The position numbers and the translations under genes are program-made. Shown here in pieces: positions 1 to 9,144 of a stretch of 64,000 bases of DNA. Position 1 is the first letter of the stretch. Each line of letters opens with the position of its first letter. The DNA comes from Psychrobacter sp. P11F6 (GTDB lineage: Bacteria > Pseudomonadota > Gammaproteobacteria > Pseudomonadales > Moraxellaceae): NCBI RefSeq assembly GCF_001435295.1, contig NZ_CM003594.1, positions 186,001 to 250,000 of the forward strand, in the 5' to 3' direction. The notes under the pieces are model-generated. The model was given only the letters and a program-made list of their open reading frames with translations. It was not told the origin of the DNA and did not search any database.

Positions 1-1286
1 GTCTCGGTCAGCGCGTGCATCTTTATGCAGATATTGAGCTATTGAGGCAGCAAATACAACAATACGGCTTTGAGCATCATTTACAAGCACTGTGGCAGAT
101 GTATGAGCAGCAGCAGGTTATTATCAGTACAGCATTACCAGCTAGCGCTGACACGTTAATACAATATTATGAAACGACAAATTTTAGTGACAGTCGTCAC
201 ATCAATGAGAGCAATGAGATTAGTAAGGTTGACGACCAAAGCACTGTTGCGCTTTATTGGTTATTTTTAGACAGTATCAAGCCAGTATGGGCAGAAGCCA
301 GTTGGATTAACGCATTCAACCACAGCCATCAGCAATCGCTACCCGTGATTATAAGTGGCATTGAGAAACTAGGGGTTGTTTCAGCACTGGCGCAAAATTT
401 GCAGCGCGCGTGGGTCTACTATGTGCCGTTTGTATTCTTGCAAGACGGTGATGCTTATAGCTCAATGTTGAATCCTTCACTGTGGTTGCTTGGTGAAAAA
501 ACAGCCAACAGTAGCCAGCATCTAGAAGTATTGAAGCCGTTAATGCAGCATGCGCGTGCCGCTCATCACGCTGATATCGCAACGATAGAGTTTGCCCGTA
601 GCAGTATCATGGCGATGCTGGCGACGCGAGTGAGTTTTATGAATGAGATGTCACGCTTGGCGGACAGTCAACAGGTAGATATCAAGCAAGTCAGTCGTAT
701 CATGGGGCTAGACGCGCGGGTCGGCAGCAGTTATCTGCAAGCAGGCTGGGGCTTTGGTGGTAACACACTACCGACCGAGCTGGCTAAATTACAACAGTCC
801 AGCCAAACGCACAGTTTAGAGATGCCGCTGTTGCAGTCAGTCATGCACATCAACGAAGATCAAAAAGAGCTGATATTCCGCAAATTCTGGCAATATTTTG
901 ATGGTTTTATTGATAATAAAACGGTGATGATTTGGGGCGGTAGTTATAAATCAGGCTCAGGACGTACCGCAGGCTCAGCCATACATCCATTGTTAGCGTT
1001 ATTATGGTCTTATAATATTCGTACTTTGGTATATAGCGATAAAGCACAAGATGAACTTGCCATGCTTTATCAGCAGCAATCATTACTGCAATTGATTAAT
1101 AATCCTTATCAGCAGCTAAGTGCCGCACAGGCGATTTTTATCATTAGTTGGTCGCCACAAGATCAACTAGATATTGCCAAGCTTAATCAACACGCGATGC
1201 CAGTATTTGATGCGCAAAATGCACTGACACGATTGCAGATCGATAATCTGGTAGGTGACTATATGGGCATTGGTCGGTCTAAATAG
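1..1286 (+). CDS. Nucleotide-sugar dehydrogenase (UDP-glucose 6-dehydrogenase family), 5' end off the window
   Basis: The reading frame is open to the left edge. Its first visible residues (LGQRVHLYAD) read like the middle of an N-terminal NAD-binding Rossmann fold, so the true start lies upstream and the GTG at position 15 is probably internal. The family oxidises a nucleotide sugar such as UDP-glucose to its uronic acid using NAD, feeding capsule or envelope polysaccharide synthesis. The central dimerisation domain contains a conserved-looking GWGFGGNTLP stretch. That stretch occupies the place of the family's usual FGGSCFPKD active-site loop but lacks the catalytic cysteine, so catalysis in the usual way is doubtful. 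A UDP-binding C-terminal domain follows. The family is clear; the substrate and activity are uncertain. Confidence 0.7.
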   Translation, partial: LGQRVHLYADIELLRQQIQQYGFEHHLQALWQMYEQQQVIISTALPASADTLIQYYETTNFSDSRHINESNEISKVDDQSTVALYWLFLDSIKPVWAEASWINAFNHSHQQSLPVIISGIEKLGVVSALAQNLQRAWVYYVPFVFLQDGDAYSSMLNPSLWLLGEKTANSSQHLEVLKPLMQHARAAHHADIATIEFARSSIMAMLATRVSFMNEMSRLADSQQVDIKQVSRIMGLDARVGSSYLQAGWGFGGNTLPTELAKLQQSSQTHSLEMPLLQSVMHINEDQKELIFRKFWQYFDGFIDNKTVMIWGGSYKSGSGRTAGSAIHPLLALLWSYNIRTLVYSDKAQDELAMLYQQQSLLQLINNPYQQLSAAQAIFIISWSPQDQLDIAKLNQHAMPVFDAQNALTRLQIDNLVGDYMGIGRSK

Positions 1287-1328
1287 CTTTATTTCAGTTT
1301 TTCTGTCATCAAAATTATCTGTATTCGT

Positions 1329-2828
1329 TTACGCTGGTACAGCACCTTGTGTCGCTAGCCACTGTTGAATCTCTTTAACTTTAATAGCTAACAATTCTTC
1401 ATTGCCACGACTTTCAATATTTAACCTGATCAGTGGTTCTGTATTTGAGGCACGTAAGTTAAAACGCCACTCGCCAAAGTTAAGACTCAAGCCATCAAGC
1501 GTCGATTTGGTCGGATTTTCGCTGCTACATTTTTCCTCAATAGCGCTAATAATCGTTGGCGCATCATTTGTTGTGAGCCGAAAGTTAAGCTCGCCTGAAC
1601 TTGGATAGGCTTGAATATAGCCAGTAACCAATTCTGATAGAGTTTTTCCGGTGACAGACAATAGCTCAATGGTGAGCAGCCATGGAATCATGCCGCTATC
1701 GCAATAGAAAAAGTCACGGAAATAGTGGTGGGCAGACATCTCGCCGCCATAAACAGCGCCAGAGTCACGCATGACTTGCTTAATAAATGAATGTCCAGAT
1801 TTACTGATGACAGCCTTACCGTTATGCTCTTTAATCACGGCTTCAGTATTGTAAATGACACGTGGATCGTAAACGATTGACTCATTCTGCCCTTGGTGTT
1901 GATACTTATTCAAAAATGCTTGAGCAAGCATCCCAACGATATAGCTACCATCAATAAACTCACCATGTTCATCGAATAAAAAGCAGCGATCAAAGTCACC
2001 ATCAAAAGCAATACCAAGGTCGGCTTTATTTTCCAAAACAGCTTGTTGAGTCGCCACTCTATTGGCTTCAATCATTGGATTAGGGATGCCGTTAGGGAAG
2101 CTACCATCTGGTGTATGATGCAGTTTAATCACTTCAATTGGCGCACCAGCTTGTGCAAGCTTTTCAATCAACAAGTCAACCACAGGCCCTGCACTGCCAT
2201 TGCCTGAGTTAATCAATAATTTGAGGGGTTTGAGCTTATCGGTATCAATAAAAGTCATGACATGATCGACATAAGCGCTTTTATCAGTTAATAATTGCAA
2301 CGTTCCTGATCGGTTTTTAGTGATAAATTGCCCAGACTCTGCCAATGCTTGAATCTCTGCCAAACCATCATCGCCACTGATCGGCTTTGAGTGTTCCTTA
2401 ACCAATTTTAAGCCGTTATAGTTGATAGGGTTATGGCTGGCAGTCACCTCAATACCACCCAACGCCTGATAATAACTGGTGGCAAAATACACCTCTTCTG
2501 TACCGCTCATGCCCAAGTCAATCACATCGACACCAGCATCTACAATACCAGCGATGGTCGCTTGTTTTAATTGCTCGCTTGAATGGCGAATGTCACTACC
2601 AATAACGATGGCAGGTTTTAGATTTAGCATATCATTGTCATGAGCCTCAACCGCCGTACCATAACGCTGAAATAAAATCTGTGCAAAAGCACGACCAATA
2701 CGGTAAGCAATGGCTTCGTTTAGATTTACCCCCAGCTCGCCGCGAATATCATAAGCTTTGAATGAATCAATAATAATGGGATTAAATGCAGTTTCTGGCT
2801 GATAACGAATGGTCGCAGACGTAGACAT
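1329..2828 (-). CDS. Phosphomannomutase/phosphoglucomutase (AlgC/ManB type)
   Basis: This enzyme interconverts hexose 6- and 1-phosphates, supplying mannose-1-P or glucose-1-P for nucleotide sugars and surface polysaccharide, so it fits beside the nucleotide-sugar dehydrogenase. It shows the phosphoserine loop TASHNP (Ser131), the metal-binding DGDFDR loop (276-281) and the sugar-binding GGEMSAHH loop (361-368), and ends with the phosphate-binding domain (RASNTEP). The length of 499 residues is usual for bacterial enzymes with both activities. A longer frame begins at 2906, but the ATG at 2828 has a good AAGGAAT ribosome site about 9 nt upstream and starts just before the conserved domain. 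The gene is convergent with the dehydrogenase; no clear hairpin separates them. Confidence 0.9.
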   Translation of the reverse strand: MSTSATIRYQPETAFNPIIIDSFKAYDIRGELGVNLNEAIAYRIGRAFAQILFQRYGTAVEAHDNDMLNLKPAIVIGSDIRHSSEQLKQATIAGIVDAGVDVIDLGMSGTEEVYFATSYYQALGGIEVTASHNPINYNGLKLVKEHSKPISGDDGLAEIQALAESGQFITKNRSGTLQLLTDKSAYVDHVMTFIDTDKLKPLKLLINSGNGSAGPVVDLLIEKLAQAGAPIEVIKLHHTPDGSFPNGIPNPMIEANRVATQQAVLENKADLGIAFDGDFDRCFLFDEHGEFIDGSYIVGMLAQAFLNKYQHQGQNESIVYDPRVIYNTEAVIKEHNGKAVISKSGHSFIKQVMRDSGAVYGGEMSAHHYFRDFFYCDSGMIPWLLTIELLSVTGKTLSELVTGYIQAYPSSGELNFRLTTNDAPTIISAIEEKCSSENPTKSTLDGLSLNFGEWRFNLRASNTEPLIRLNIESRGNEELLAIKVKEIQQWLATQGAVPA

Positions 2829-3010
2829 AATGATAAAATTCCTTGCGCGTGTGCAATGATAAAATAATAAAGCAGATAGCACGATTATAAGCCAATCAAG
2901 GTTCAATGATACACTAAGCGTTCAATGATGAATAAGACACGCAGCAATCATTATTGATTAAATTTATATTAACCTACCAGATAAAATAATAAACGAAACG
3001 AGTATCCCTT

Positions 3011-3892
3011 ATGAGCAATCAAGACAATAAAATAGTAGCGCCTACGCCAGCACAAGGAACGCCAACTGCTAGTGGTGAATTAGACGATTTATTGGCTTTA
3101 ATGGCACGGCTACGTGTTGACTGTCCGTGGGATAAAAAACAAACCAATCACAGCCTAATTTCCTATGCGATTGAAGAAGCCTATGAGCTAGGCGAAGCGG
3201 TACAAAGTAATGACGATGAAGATATCAAAGGCGAGCTAGGCGATGTGCTGCTGCAAGTGGTGTTTCATTGTCAGATGTATGCGGAGCAAGGTCGCTTTGA
3301 TATGAGAGATGTCATAGCAACTTTACAAGAAAAGCTGATTCGTCGTCATCCGCATGTGTTTGAAGCCGAAACTTTAAAGGACGATGCAGCAGTAAAATTA
3401 CGCTGGGATGAGATCAAAGCAGAAGAGCAGCAAGCGCGCGAGGCACGAGGCAAACCAAAACGTCGTTTAGACAATACCAAAGCGGGCAGTGCGCTCATGC
3501 AAGCGCAAGATGTGCAAAAACAGGCGTCAAAGTTAGGGTTTGACTGGGAGGGCGTTGGCGGTGCTTTTGATAAGCTAGATGAAGAGATTGCCGAGTTAAA
3601 GGCTGAATTGATAGATAAATCAAAAGACGCTGCTGAATATGACATAAGCAAAGCCAATATTAGTGATATTGAAAAAGAGCTGGGTGATTGTATGTTTGCG
3701 CTCGTCAATGTCGCCCGTAAACTCAATCTTGATGCCGAAGCAGCCACCTTAACGTGTGTGCATAAATTCAAATCACGCTTTGGTTATATTGAAGAACAGT
3801 TAGCTGCGGCTGGCAAGCGTTTAGAGGATAGTGATATTAACGAGATGGATGCGTTATGGGAAGCGGCGAAACAACATGAACGATCGTCATGA
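3011..3892 (+). CDS. mazG: Nucleoside triphosphate pyrophosphohydrolase MazG
   Basis: MazG hydrolyses nucleoside triphosphates to monophosphate and pyrophosphate, cleaning the nucleotide pool and in E. coli affecting ppGpp levels. Two MazG domains are visible. The first carries the EEAYELGEAV and ELGDVLLQVVFH magnesium-binding helices (about residues 50-90), and the second repeats the pattern with DEEIAELKAEL and EKELGDCMFALVNVAR (about 195-245). At 293 residues it is slightly longer than the E. coli protein because of a polar N-terminal leader of about 20 residues and an insert in the second domain. It overlaps the next gene by four bases (ATGA), indicating translational coupling. Confidence 0.95.
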   Translation: MSNQDNKIVAPTPAQGTPTASGELDDLLALMARLRVDCPWDKKQTNHSLISYAIEEAYELGEAVQSNDDEDIKGELGDVLLQVVFHCQMYAEQGRFDMRDVIATLQEKLIRRHPHVFEAETLKDDAAVKLRWDEIKAEEQQAREARGKPKRRLDNTKAGSALMQAQDVQKQASKLGFDWEGVGGAFDKLDEEIAELKAELIDKSKDAAEYDISKANISDIEKELGDCMFALVNVARKLNLDAEAATLTCVHKFKSRFGYIEEQLAAAGKRLEDSDINEMDALWEAAKQHERSS

Positions 3893-4263
3893 ACGCTTAT
3901 CATAAGGCCTCGTTTGTTAGCTTGGTCAATATGGCTGTTTTCAGTCTAATATTGGCGGTTTTTATGTTGAAAAGTGTTCAAGCTGCGCCCTGTTTTGATA
4001 ATCCTCAAAGGGCTTATGAATATCTATTGGCGCAAGAAAGTGCCAAAATACAGGTACGTGACCAAGCCACCATTAATATCAATCGTGCTAGTGAAGGTGA
4101 GCTCGTTTCGCTAAATGGTATCGGCAGCAGCAAAGCCCAAGCGATTATTTTATATCGTGAGATGTTTGGTGATTTTAAGACAGTGGATGAGTTAGCAAAG
4201 GTCAAAGGTATTGGTGCAAAAACGGTTGAGAAAAATCGAGGACGTTTACGCGTACAAGATTAA
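3889..4263 (+). CDS. ComEA-like helix-hairpin-helix DNA-binding protein
   Basis: This 124-residue protein has an N-terminal hydrophobic segment (about residues 9-32, ending SVQAAP), consistent with a signal peptide. Its C-terminal pair of helix-hairpin-helix motifs reads ININRASEGELVSLNGIG and VDELAKVKGIGAKTVEK. This is the layout of ComEA, the periplasmic receptor that binds incoming DNA during natural transformation. Small exported HhH proteins are common in Moraxellaceae. The start overlaps the mazG stop. The role in DNA uptake is inferred from the family; no other competence gene is nearby. Confidence 0.8.
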   Translation: MNAYHKASFVSLVNMAVFSLILAVFMLKSVQAAPCFDNPQRAYEYLLAQESAKIQVRDQATININRASEGELVSLNGIGSSKAQAIILYREMFGDFKTVDELAKVKGIGAKTVEKNRGRLRVQD

Positions 4264-4429
4264 GGGCAGTATTTTGCTTTAATTAACCCCAATATTGACA
4301 AAATAGCACGTAAGTATCAGTCATAACACACCTACTAGGCGCAAAATTTGTTAAACTAGCAGGTACATCCGCCTGATAAACGCTGTGTTCATCAGGGGTG
4401 GTTAAAGAATACCGGCGAGGAGTAGATGC

Positions 4430-6709
4430 ATGGCCGAGCGTGCCGCCAAGCAGTTAGAACTGAATAAATCTGAATTACCCAATTCCATTACTGAAGTGAT
4501 TGCCACCTTAAACCGAGCTGGGTTTGATGCCTATATCGTCGGTGGCGGTGTGCGTGATACCTTATTGAGTTTACGTCCAAAAGACTTTGACGCTGTCACT
4601 GATGCCAAGCCGCATGAGATCAAAGACGTCTTTGGCAAGCGCTGCCGCATTATCGGTCGCCGCTTTCAGTTGGCGCACGTGTATTCAGGCCGTGAGTTGA
4701 TTGAGGTTGCTACCTTCCGTGGTCCACCAACCAATGATGCTAGTACCAATCAAGACGGTATGATCCTACGTGATAATGTTTGGGGTGATATCAAACAAGA
4801 CTTCTCTCGTCGTGATTTTTCTATTAATGCGCTTTATTATCAACCACTTAAAGGCGTGGTTCATGATTTTTGCGGTGCGCTTGACGACATTGATAATAAA
4901 ATCATTCGTCTGCTCGGGCATGCGCCAGTGCGTATCGAAGAAGATCCAGTACGTTTGTTGCGTGCTTTACGTTTCAAAGCCAAACTCGGTTTTGAGTTTG
5001 ATGACGAGTTAGCTGATCAGTTTCATGATGGCAATTGGGCACTGCTTGAGCAAATATCACCGCATCGTCTCTATGATGAAACCCAGAAAATGTTTACCGG
5101 TGGTTATCTGGTGCCATTATTGCCGCTATTGTTTGAGTCGGGGGCGATTGATAGCTTAATCATCTACCCACCATCTGAGCCAAGTGCACTGGTCAATCAA
5201 GTCGCTATTAATACCGACAAACGTATTGCTGCGGGCAAAAGTATCAATCCGGCGTTCTTTTATGCCGCGCTATTATGGGAAAACTATCTGCATCAGTTGG
5301 CAAAAGCCAAGAAGCGCAATATGCCGTTTGCTGAAGCGCAAATGCACGCCGCTGGTAAAGTAATTGATCGTCAACGTATCAAGACCGCGATTCCTAAATT
5401 TGCAGAGCAGTTTATCCGTGATATCTGGATATTGCAGCCAAGACTTGCCGCCCCGCGTAGCAAACAAATCGTCCAACTCTCTGAGCATCCACGTTTTCGC
5501 GCAGGTTTTGACTTTTTATTATTGCGTGAGCAATGCGGTGATGCTGAGCATCCGTTATCAGAGTCGACCAATGGTATGGGCGATTGGTGGCAGACCTATC
5601 AGACATTGTCTGAACGAGAGCAGCAGCAAGCCATTGATGATTTTGATGAAAATATTCGTCGCGGTGCCTATAAAAAAGGGCAACAAGCGCAGCGTGGTCG
5701 TGGGCGTAATCATCAAAATTCAGAGTCAAATAGCCTCGATCACTCAATATCTCATCAAAAAAATACCAAGCACAGCAAAGCCAATGATACTGCTGAGCAG
5801 GGTAGGAATGATCAGAATATGGTAAATGACCCGTCAAATATTCCAGCACGCCGTCGCCGCGCTGTCAGTCAATCAGCCTCTGTTAAGCAATCTGGTGGCA
5901 ATAACAACAAGCACTATGAATCGCAGCAAGTAAGTCAAGACAGCCATGAGCTTGCTCAGTTACGACTGCTATCCCTTGCCAATAGCAGCAACCAAGCGGC
6001 AAATAAACGCCATCATTCCAAGCCTGCACCACTCTTTGTAATTGAGCATGAAAAAGTCGTGCCGCCATTACAGAAGCAGCTATCAAATGGCGATAAGCCT
6101 GATAGACGTCAAGGGACAGCGCAGAAAAAACCTGCTCAGAAGAATGTATCGGCTGAGAAAGCGCTAAAAAATCAGGATGCCAGTTCTGATGCCAACTCTT
6201 ATAGTAGTAAGGCTGACAGTAAACCTGATCGCCCAAATCAAGCTCAGCAACCAAAAGCAACACAGTCAGAGGTTATGCCTTCATCTGTGGCTCGCTCGGT
6301 AGCAAGATCGCCATCGCTCGTCATTATGAATAACGAGCCGATACCGCATAAGCGTCGCCGTCGTCAGCCGAGTGTAGAGAGTATAAATCTCGCTAGTAAC
6401 ACAGAGACGCAAGTAACGACTAACAACGATATTAAAGCTGCAGCAAAGTATGCAAAAAAAGCACCTAAGCCCCCAGCCCAGCCTACTGATAAAACAGATA
6501 TTCCGGCTAAAAAAACGGCTGAGCGCAAAAAAGTGGCGAAGGTTGCGACACCTGCAAGCACTAAAAAACCAGCCAAAGCGACAGAAGCAAAGTCTGCTAA
6601 AACCAGCCAAGCTGCTAACGGCAATGTTGGTATGAGTAGTGTAAATGACAATAAAGGCCCTATCCCATCGAAACGTCGCCGTCGCCAACCTAGTACTGAC
6701 AATGTCTAA
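4430..6709 (+). CDS. pcnB: Poly(A) polymerase PcnB with a long basic, disordered C-terminal tail
   Basis: PcnB adds 3' poly(A) tails to RNA, which promotes decay. The nucleotidyltransferase core is intact: GGGVRD at 38-43 and the metal-binding pair D52/D54 in KDFDAVTDA, followed by the RNA-binding head and PolyA_pol_RNAbd regions up to about residue 415. The remaining 345 or so residues are low-complexity, rich in Lys, Gln, Asn, Ser and Ala, with three copies of an arginine-cluster motif (IPARRRRA, IPHKRRRRQPS, IPSKRRRRQPS). The protein is 759 residues, against about 450-500 for most homologues. The start has a GGCGAGGAG ribosome site. folK follows with an 8-base overlap. Confidence 0.93.
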   Translation: MAERAAKQLELNKSELPNSITEVIATLNRAGFDAYIVGGGVRDTLLSLRPKDFDAVTDAKPHEIKDVFGKRCRIIGRRFQLAHVYSGRELIEVATFRGPPTNDASTNQDGMILRDNVWGDIKQDFSRRDFSINALYYQPLKGVVHDFCGALDDIDNKIIRLLGHAPVRIEEDPVRLLRALRFKAKLGFEFDDELADQFHDGNWALLEQISPHRLYDETQKMFTGGYLVPLLPLLFESGAIDSLIIYPPSEPSALVNQVAINTDKRIAAGKSINPAFFYAALLWENYLHQLAKAKKRNMPFAEAQMHAAGKVIDRQRIKTAIPKFAEQFIRDIWILQPRLAAPRSKQIVQLSEHPRFRAGFDFLLLREQCGDAEHPLSESTNGMGDWWQTYQTLSEREQQQAIDDFDENIRRGAYKKGQQAQRGRGRNHQNSESNSLDHSISHQKNTKHSKANDTAEQGRNDQNMVNDPSNIPARRRRAVSQSASVKQSGGNNNKHYESQQVSQDSHELAQLRLLSLANSSNQAANKRHHSKPAPLFVIEHEKVVPPLQKQLSNGDKPDRRQGTAQKKPAQKNVSAEKALKNQDASSDANSYSSKADSKPDRPNQAQQPKATQSEVMPSSVARSVARSPSLVIMNNEPIPHKRRRRQPSVESINLASNTETQVTTNNDIKAAAKYAKKAPKPPAQPTDKTDIPAKKTAERKKVAKVATPASTKKPAKATEAKSAKTSQAANGNVGMSSVNDNKGPIPSKRRRRQPSTDNV

Positions 6710-7223
6710 TATTACTGACGATGCGGGCAACGCGAATTGGGTAACCTGCTACGTAGGTTTGGGTAGCAATTTGTCTAACGACTTGGGTTCACCAGTAGAA
6801 CATTTGCAGCAGGCAATCGCCGCGATGCAAGAGCATAAGCAAATACGTGCGGTTCGTGTTTCTTCGTTTTATGCTTCAGCGCCTATGGGGCCGCAAGATC
6901 AGCCTGATTTTGTTAATGCCGTCGCTGGGTTTGAGACGATATTGCCGCCTTTTGAGTTGCTTGCCTACTGTCAACAGTTAGAAAAAGAGGCTAAGCGTGC
7001 ACGAATACGGCGTTGGGGTGAGCGTAGTTTGGATGTCGATATTCTGTTATACGGTGAGGCGCAAATCACTGAGCCACAATTAACCGTACCGCACGCTGGA
7101 TTGTTTGAGCGTAATTTTGTCTTATTACCACTGCGAGAGTTAGCTCCAGCGCTTATCATTGCTAGCAAGTCGATAGATGACTATCCGCCTAGCAAAGATT
7201 GGACAGGCTTAAAATTACTGTAG
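6702..7223 (+). CDS. folK: 2-amino-4-hydroxy-6-hydroxymethyldihydropteridine pyrophosphokinase
   Basis: FolK transfers pyrophosphate from ATP to hydroxymethyldihydropterin, a cytoplasmic step of folate synthesis. The signature YVGLGSNLSN lies at about 17-26. The ATP/pterin region reads RRWGERSLDVDILLYG, followed by VPHAGLFERNFVLLPL. The frame opens further upstream at 6645, but the ATG at 6702 begins just before the conserved region and overlaps the pcnB stop in the manner of translational coupling. The protein is 173 residues, normal for the family. The pcnB-folK-panB-panC order is the same as in many gammaproteobacteria. Confidence 0.94.
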   Translation: MSNITDDAGNANWVTCYVGLGSNLSNDLGSPVEHLQQAIAAMQEHKQIRAVRVSSFYASAPMGPQDQPDFVNAVAGFETILPPFELLAYCQQLEKEAKRARIRRWGERSLDVDILLYGEAQITEPQLTVPHAGLFERNFVLLPLRELAPALIIASKSIDDYPPSKDWTGLKLL

Positions 7224-7352
7224 CCAATCTATTATAAAAGAGTGAAAACGCTTACCTCTTTTAAGGTGAATCACCTATACCAAACGATTGCTAAAAATTT
7301 TGATCACAATCAGAATAATAGCTAAAGGTACTAAAGGTTAATCGAGGATCAT

Positions 7353-8153
7353 ATGACGACGTTATCTACTTTAAAAAAATTTAAAAAAGACGGCACCAAG
7401 TTCACTTGCTTAACGTGCTATGACTCGATGTTTGCACGCATGATGGAAAAAGCAGAGATTGATACGATTTTAATCGGTGACAGTTTGGGCATGGTGGTGC
7501 AAGGTCATGACTCAACGTTACCCGTGACTGTCAATGATATGGCTTACCATACGGCCAATATTGCCCGTAGCAATAAACACGCGCTGATTTTGGCTGACCT
7601 ACCATTTATGAGTTATGTCACCCTACCAGAAGCAGTTGCCAATAGTCGCCAGCTGATGCAGGCGGGCGCGCATGTGATTAAGATTGAAGGTGGTAGTGAG
7701 CTTTGCGATTTAATCACGACTTTGGCGCAAGCAGGGACGCCTACTTGTGTGCATTTAGGATTAACACCGCAATCAGTCAATGTGTTTGGTGGTTATAAAA
7801 TCCAAGGTCGTGGTGACGAAGCGGCTGATAAATTGCTTGCTGATGCGAAAGCAGTCGTTGCGGCAGGTGCTGCGCTGCTAGTGTTAGAGTGCGTACCTGC
7901 TGAGCTTGCAAAAGTAGTGACGGAAGCCGTCGCAGTACCAGTTATTGGGATTGGTGCTGGTGCGGATACGGATGGTCAAGTGTTGGTCATGCATGACATG
8001 CTAGGTATGACGCACGGCCGTGTCCCGCGCTTTATTCATGACTTTTTGACCGATGAGCGTAATAGCCCGCGCAGTATCGAAGGCGCATTTGCCCTTTACC
8101 AGCAGTCAGTACGTGAAGGCAGCTTCCCAACCGAGCAGCACCAGTTTAGCTAA
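7353..8153 (+). CDS. panB: 3-methyl-2-oxobutanoate hydroxymethyltransferase
   Basis: PanB makes ketopantoate from alpha-ketoisovalerate and methylene-tetrahydrofolate, the first committed step of pantothenate and coenzyme A synthesis. The 266-residue protein shows LTCYDSMFARMMEKA near the N-terminus, the metal and substrate loop LIGDSLGMVVQGHDSTLPVT, the KIEGG motif with catalytic-region lysine, and the C-terminal IGIGAGADTDGQVLVMHDMLG. The ATG is preceded by a short CGAGGA ribosome site. panC follows 41 bases downstream on the same strand. Confidence 0.97.
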   Translation: MTTLSTLKKFKKDGTKFTCLTCYDSMFARMMEKAEIDTILIGDSLGMVVQGHDSTLPVTVNDMAYHTANIARSNKHALILADLPFMSYVTLPEAVANSRQLMQAGAHVIKIEGGSELCDLITTLAQAGTPTCVHLGLTPQSVNVFGGYKIQGRGDEAADKLLADAKAVVAAGAALLVLECVPAELAKVVTEAVAVPVIGIGAGADTDGQVLVMHDMLGMTHGRVPRFIHDFLTDERNSPRSIEGAFALYQQSVREGSFPTEQHQFS

Positions 8154-8194
8154 CATTTTAGTTTTTACGATTATCAGTAGAAGAATAGTTAACC

Positions 8195-9103
8195 ATGCCA
8201 ATCATTCATCATCACATCTCCGCATTGCGTACGACTTTACAGTCTTATCGTGGACAAAAAACTGACAATCAAGATGGCCCACAGCGTATCGCTTTAGTGC
8301 CAACGATGGGCAATCTGCATGCTGGTCATCTTGAATTAGTAAAAATAGCCAAGCAACATGCTGATATCGTGGTGGTTAGTATTTTTGTCAACCCTACTCA
8401 ATTTGGCGCGGGAGAGGACTTTGATAGTTATCCTCGCACGCTTGATGAGGATGTCGCTAAGCTAGCATCAGTCGATACTGATTATGTGTTTGCGCCCAGT
8501 ATTGAAGAGATGTACCCTGTCTTACCGCCGCCGACTTCCGTTCTCGCGGGAGCTATTACCACTCAATTATGTGGTCAATCACGCCCTGGGCATTTTGACG
8601 GTGTTGGTATTGTCGTCTCTAAACTGTTCAATATCGTACAACCGGATATTGCTGTTTTTGGCCAAAAAGACTATCAACAATTAGCGATTATTAAGCAATT
8701 GGTACGTGATTTAAGTTATCCGATTGAAATTATAGGGGCACCTATTGTCCGCGCTGTAGATGGTTTGGCACTCTCATCGCGTAACCAATATTTAAGTGCT
8801 ACTGAGCGTGAGGCAGCACCTGTTATCCATCAAGCGCTACAATATTTAGCAAAGCAGTTAGAGAGAGGCGAACAGAGCCAACAAGTTGTTCAGTCGTTGC
8901 TAGCAGAAACGCATCAGCGTATTACGGATGCTGGCTTCATTATTGATTATTTAGACATTAAAACCGATACGCTAGAGTCACTCACTAATGATACTGTAAC
9001 TTTTAATGCAGAAAACAAGAATTTGATGATTTTAGTCGCTGCTTGGCTGGGACGTGCACGTTTGTTAGACAATCAATTGGTGACGGTGGATCAATCGTTG
9101 TGA
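8195..9103 (+). CDS. panC: Pantothenate synthetase
   Basis: PanC joins pantoate and beta-alanine using ATP. It belongs to the nucleotidyltransferase superfamily, with the HIGH-type motif PTMGNLHAGH at 36-45, FVNPTQFG, the GQKDYQQL pantoate/ATP region and the KMSKS-like LSSRNQYLS. Its length of 302 residues is slightly above the usual 280 because of a short insert near residues 20-30. It is paired with panB. Nothing in the sequence suggests special regulation. Confidence 0.96.
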   Translation: MPIIHHHISALRTTLQSYRGQKTDNQDGPQRIALVPTMGNLHAGHLELVKIAKQHADIVVVSIFVNPTQFGAGEDFDSYPRTLDEDVAKLASVDTDYVFAPSIEEMYPVLPPPTSVLAGAITTQLCGQSRPGHFDGVGIVVSKLFNIVQPDIAVFGQKDYQQLAIIKQLVRDLSYPIEIIGAPIVRAVDGLALSSRNQYLSATEREAAPVIHQALQYLAKQLERGEQSQQVVQSLLAETHQRITDAGFIIDYLDIKTDTLESLTNDTVTFNAENKNLMILVAAWLGRARLLDNQLVTVDQSL

Positions 9104-9144
9104 CATAGTAATTTGCAGGATGCAATGACTAGAATGGGTGAATC

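Noticed and set aside
349..582. Minus-strand frame inside the nucleotide-sugar dehydrogenase
   Set aside because: It lies wholly within a well-supported gene in another frame, has no ribosome site and no protein-like composition.
5412..5849. 145-codon minus-strand frame inside pcnB
   Set aside because: It is opposite a conserved gene, its product resembles no family, and it lies mostly over codons fixed by the pcnB protein.
6281..6730. Long minus-strand frames over the pcnB tail
   Set aside because: The low-complexity pcnB tail creates long open frames on the other strand, rich in Phe, Leu, Arg and Cys. No start signal or family supports them.
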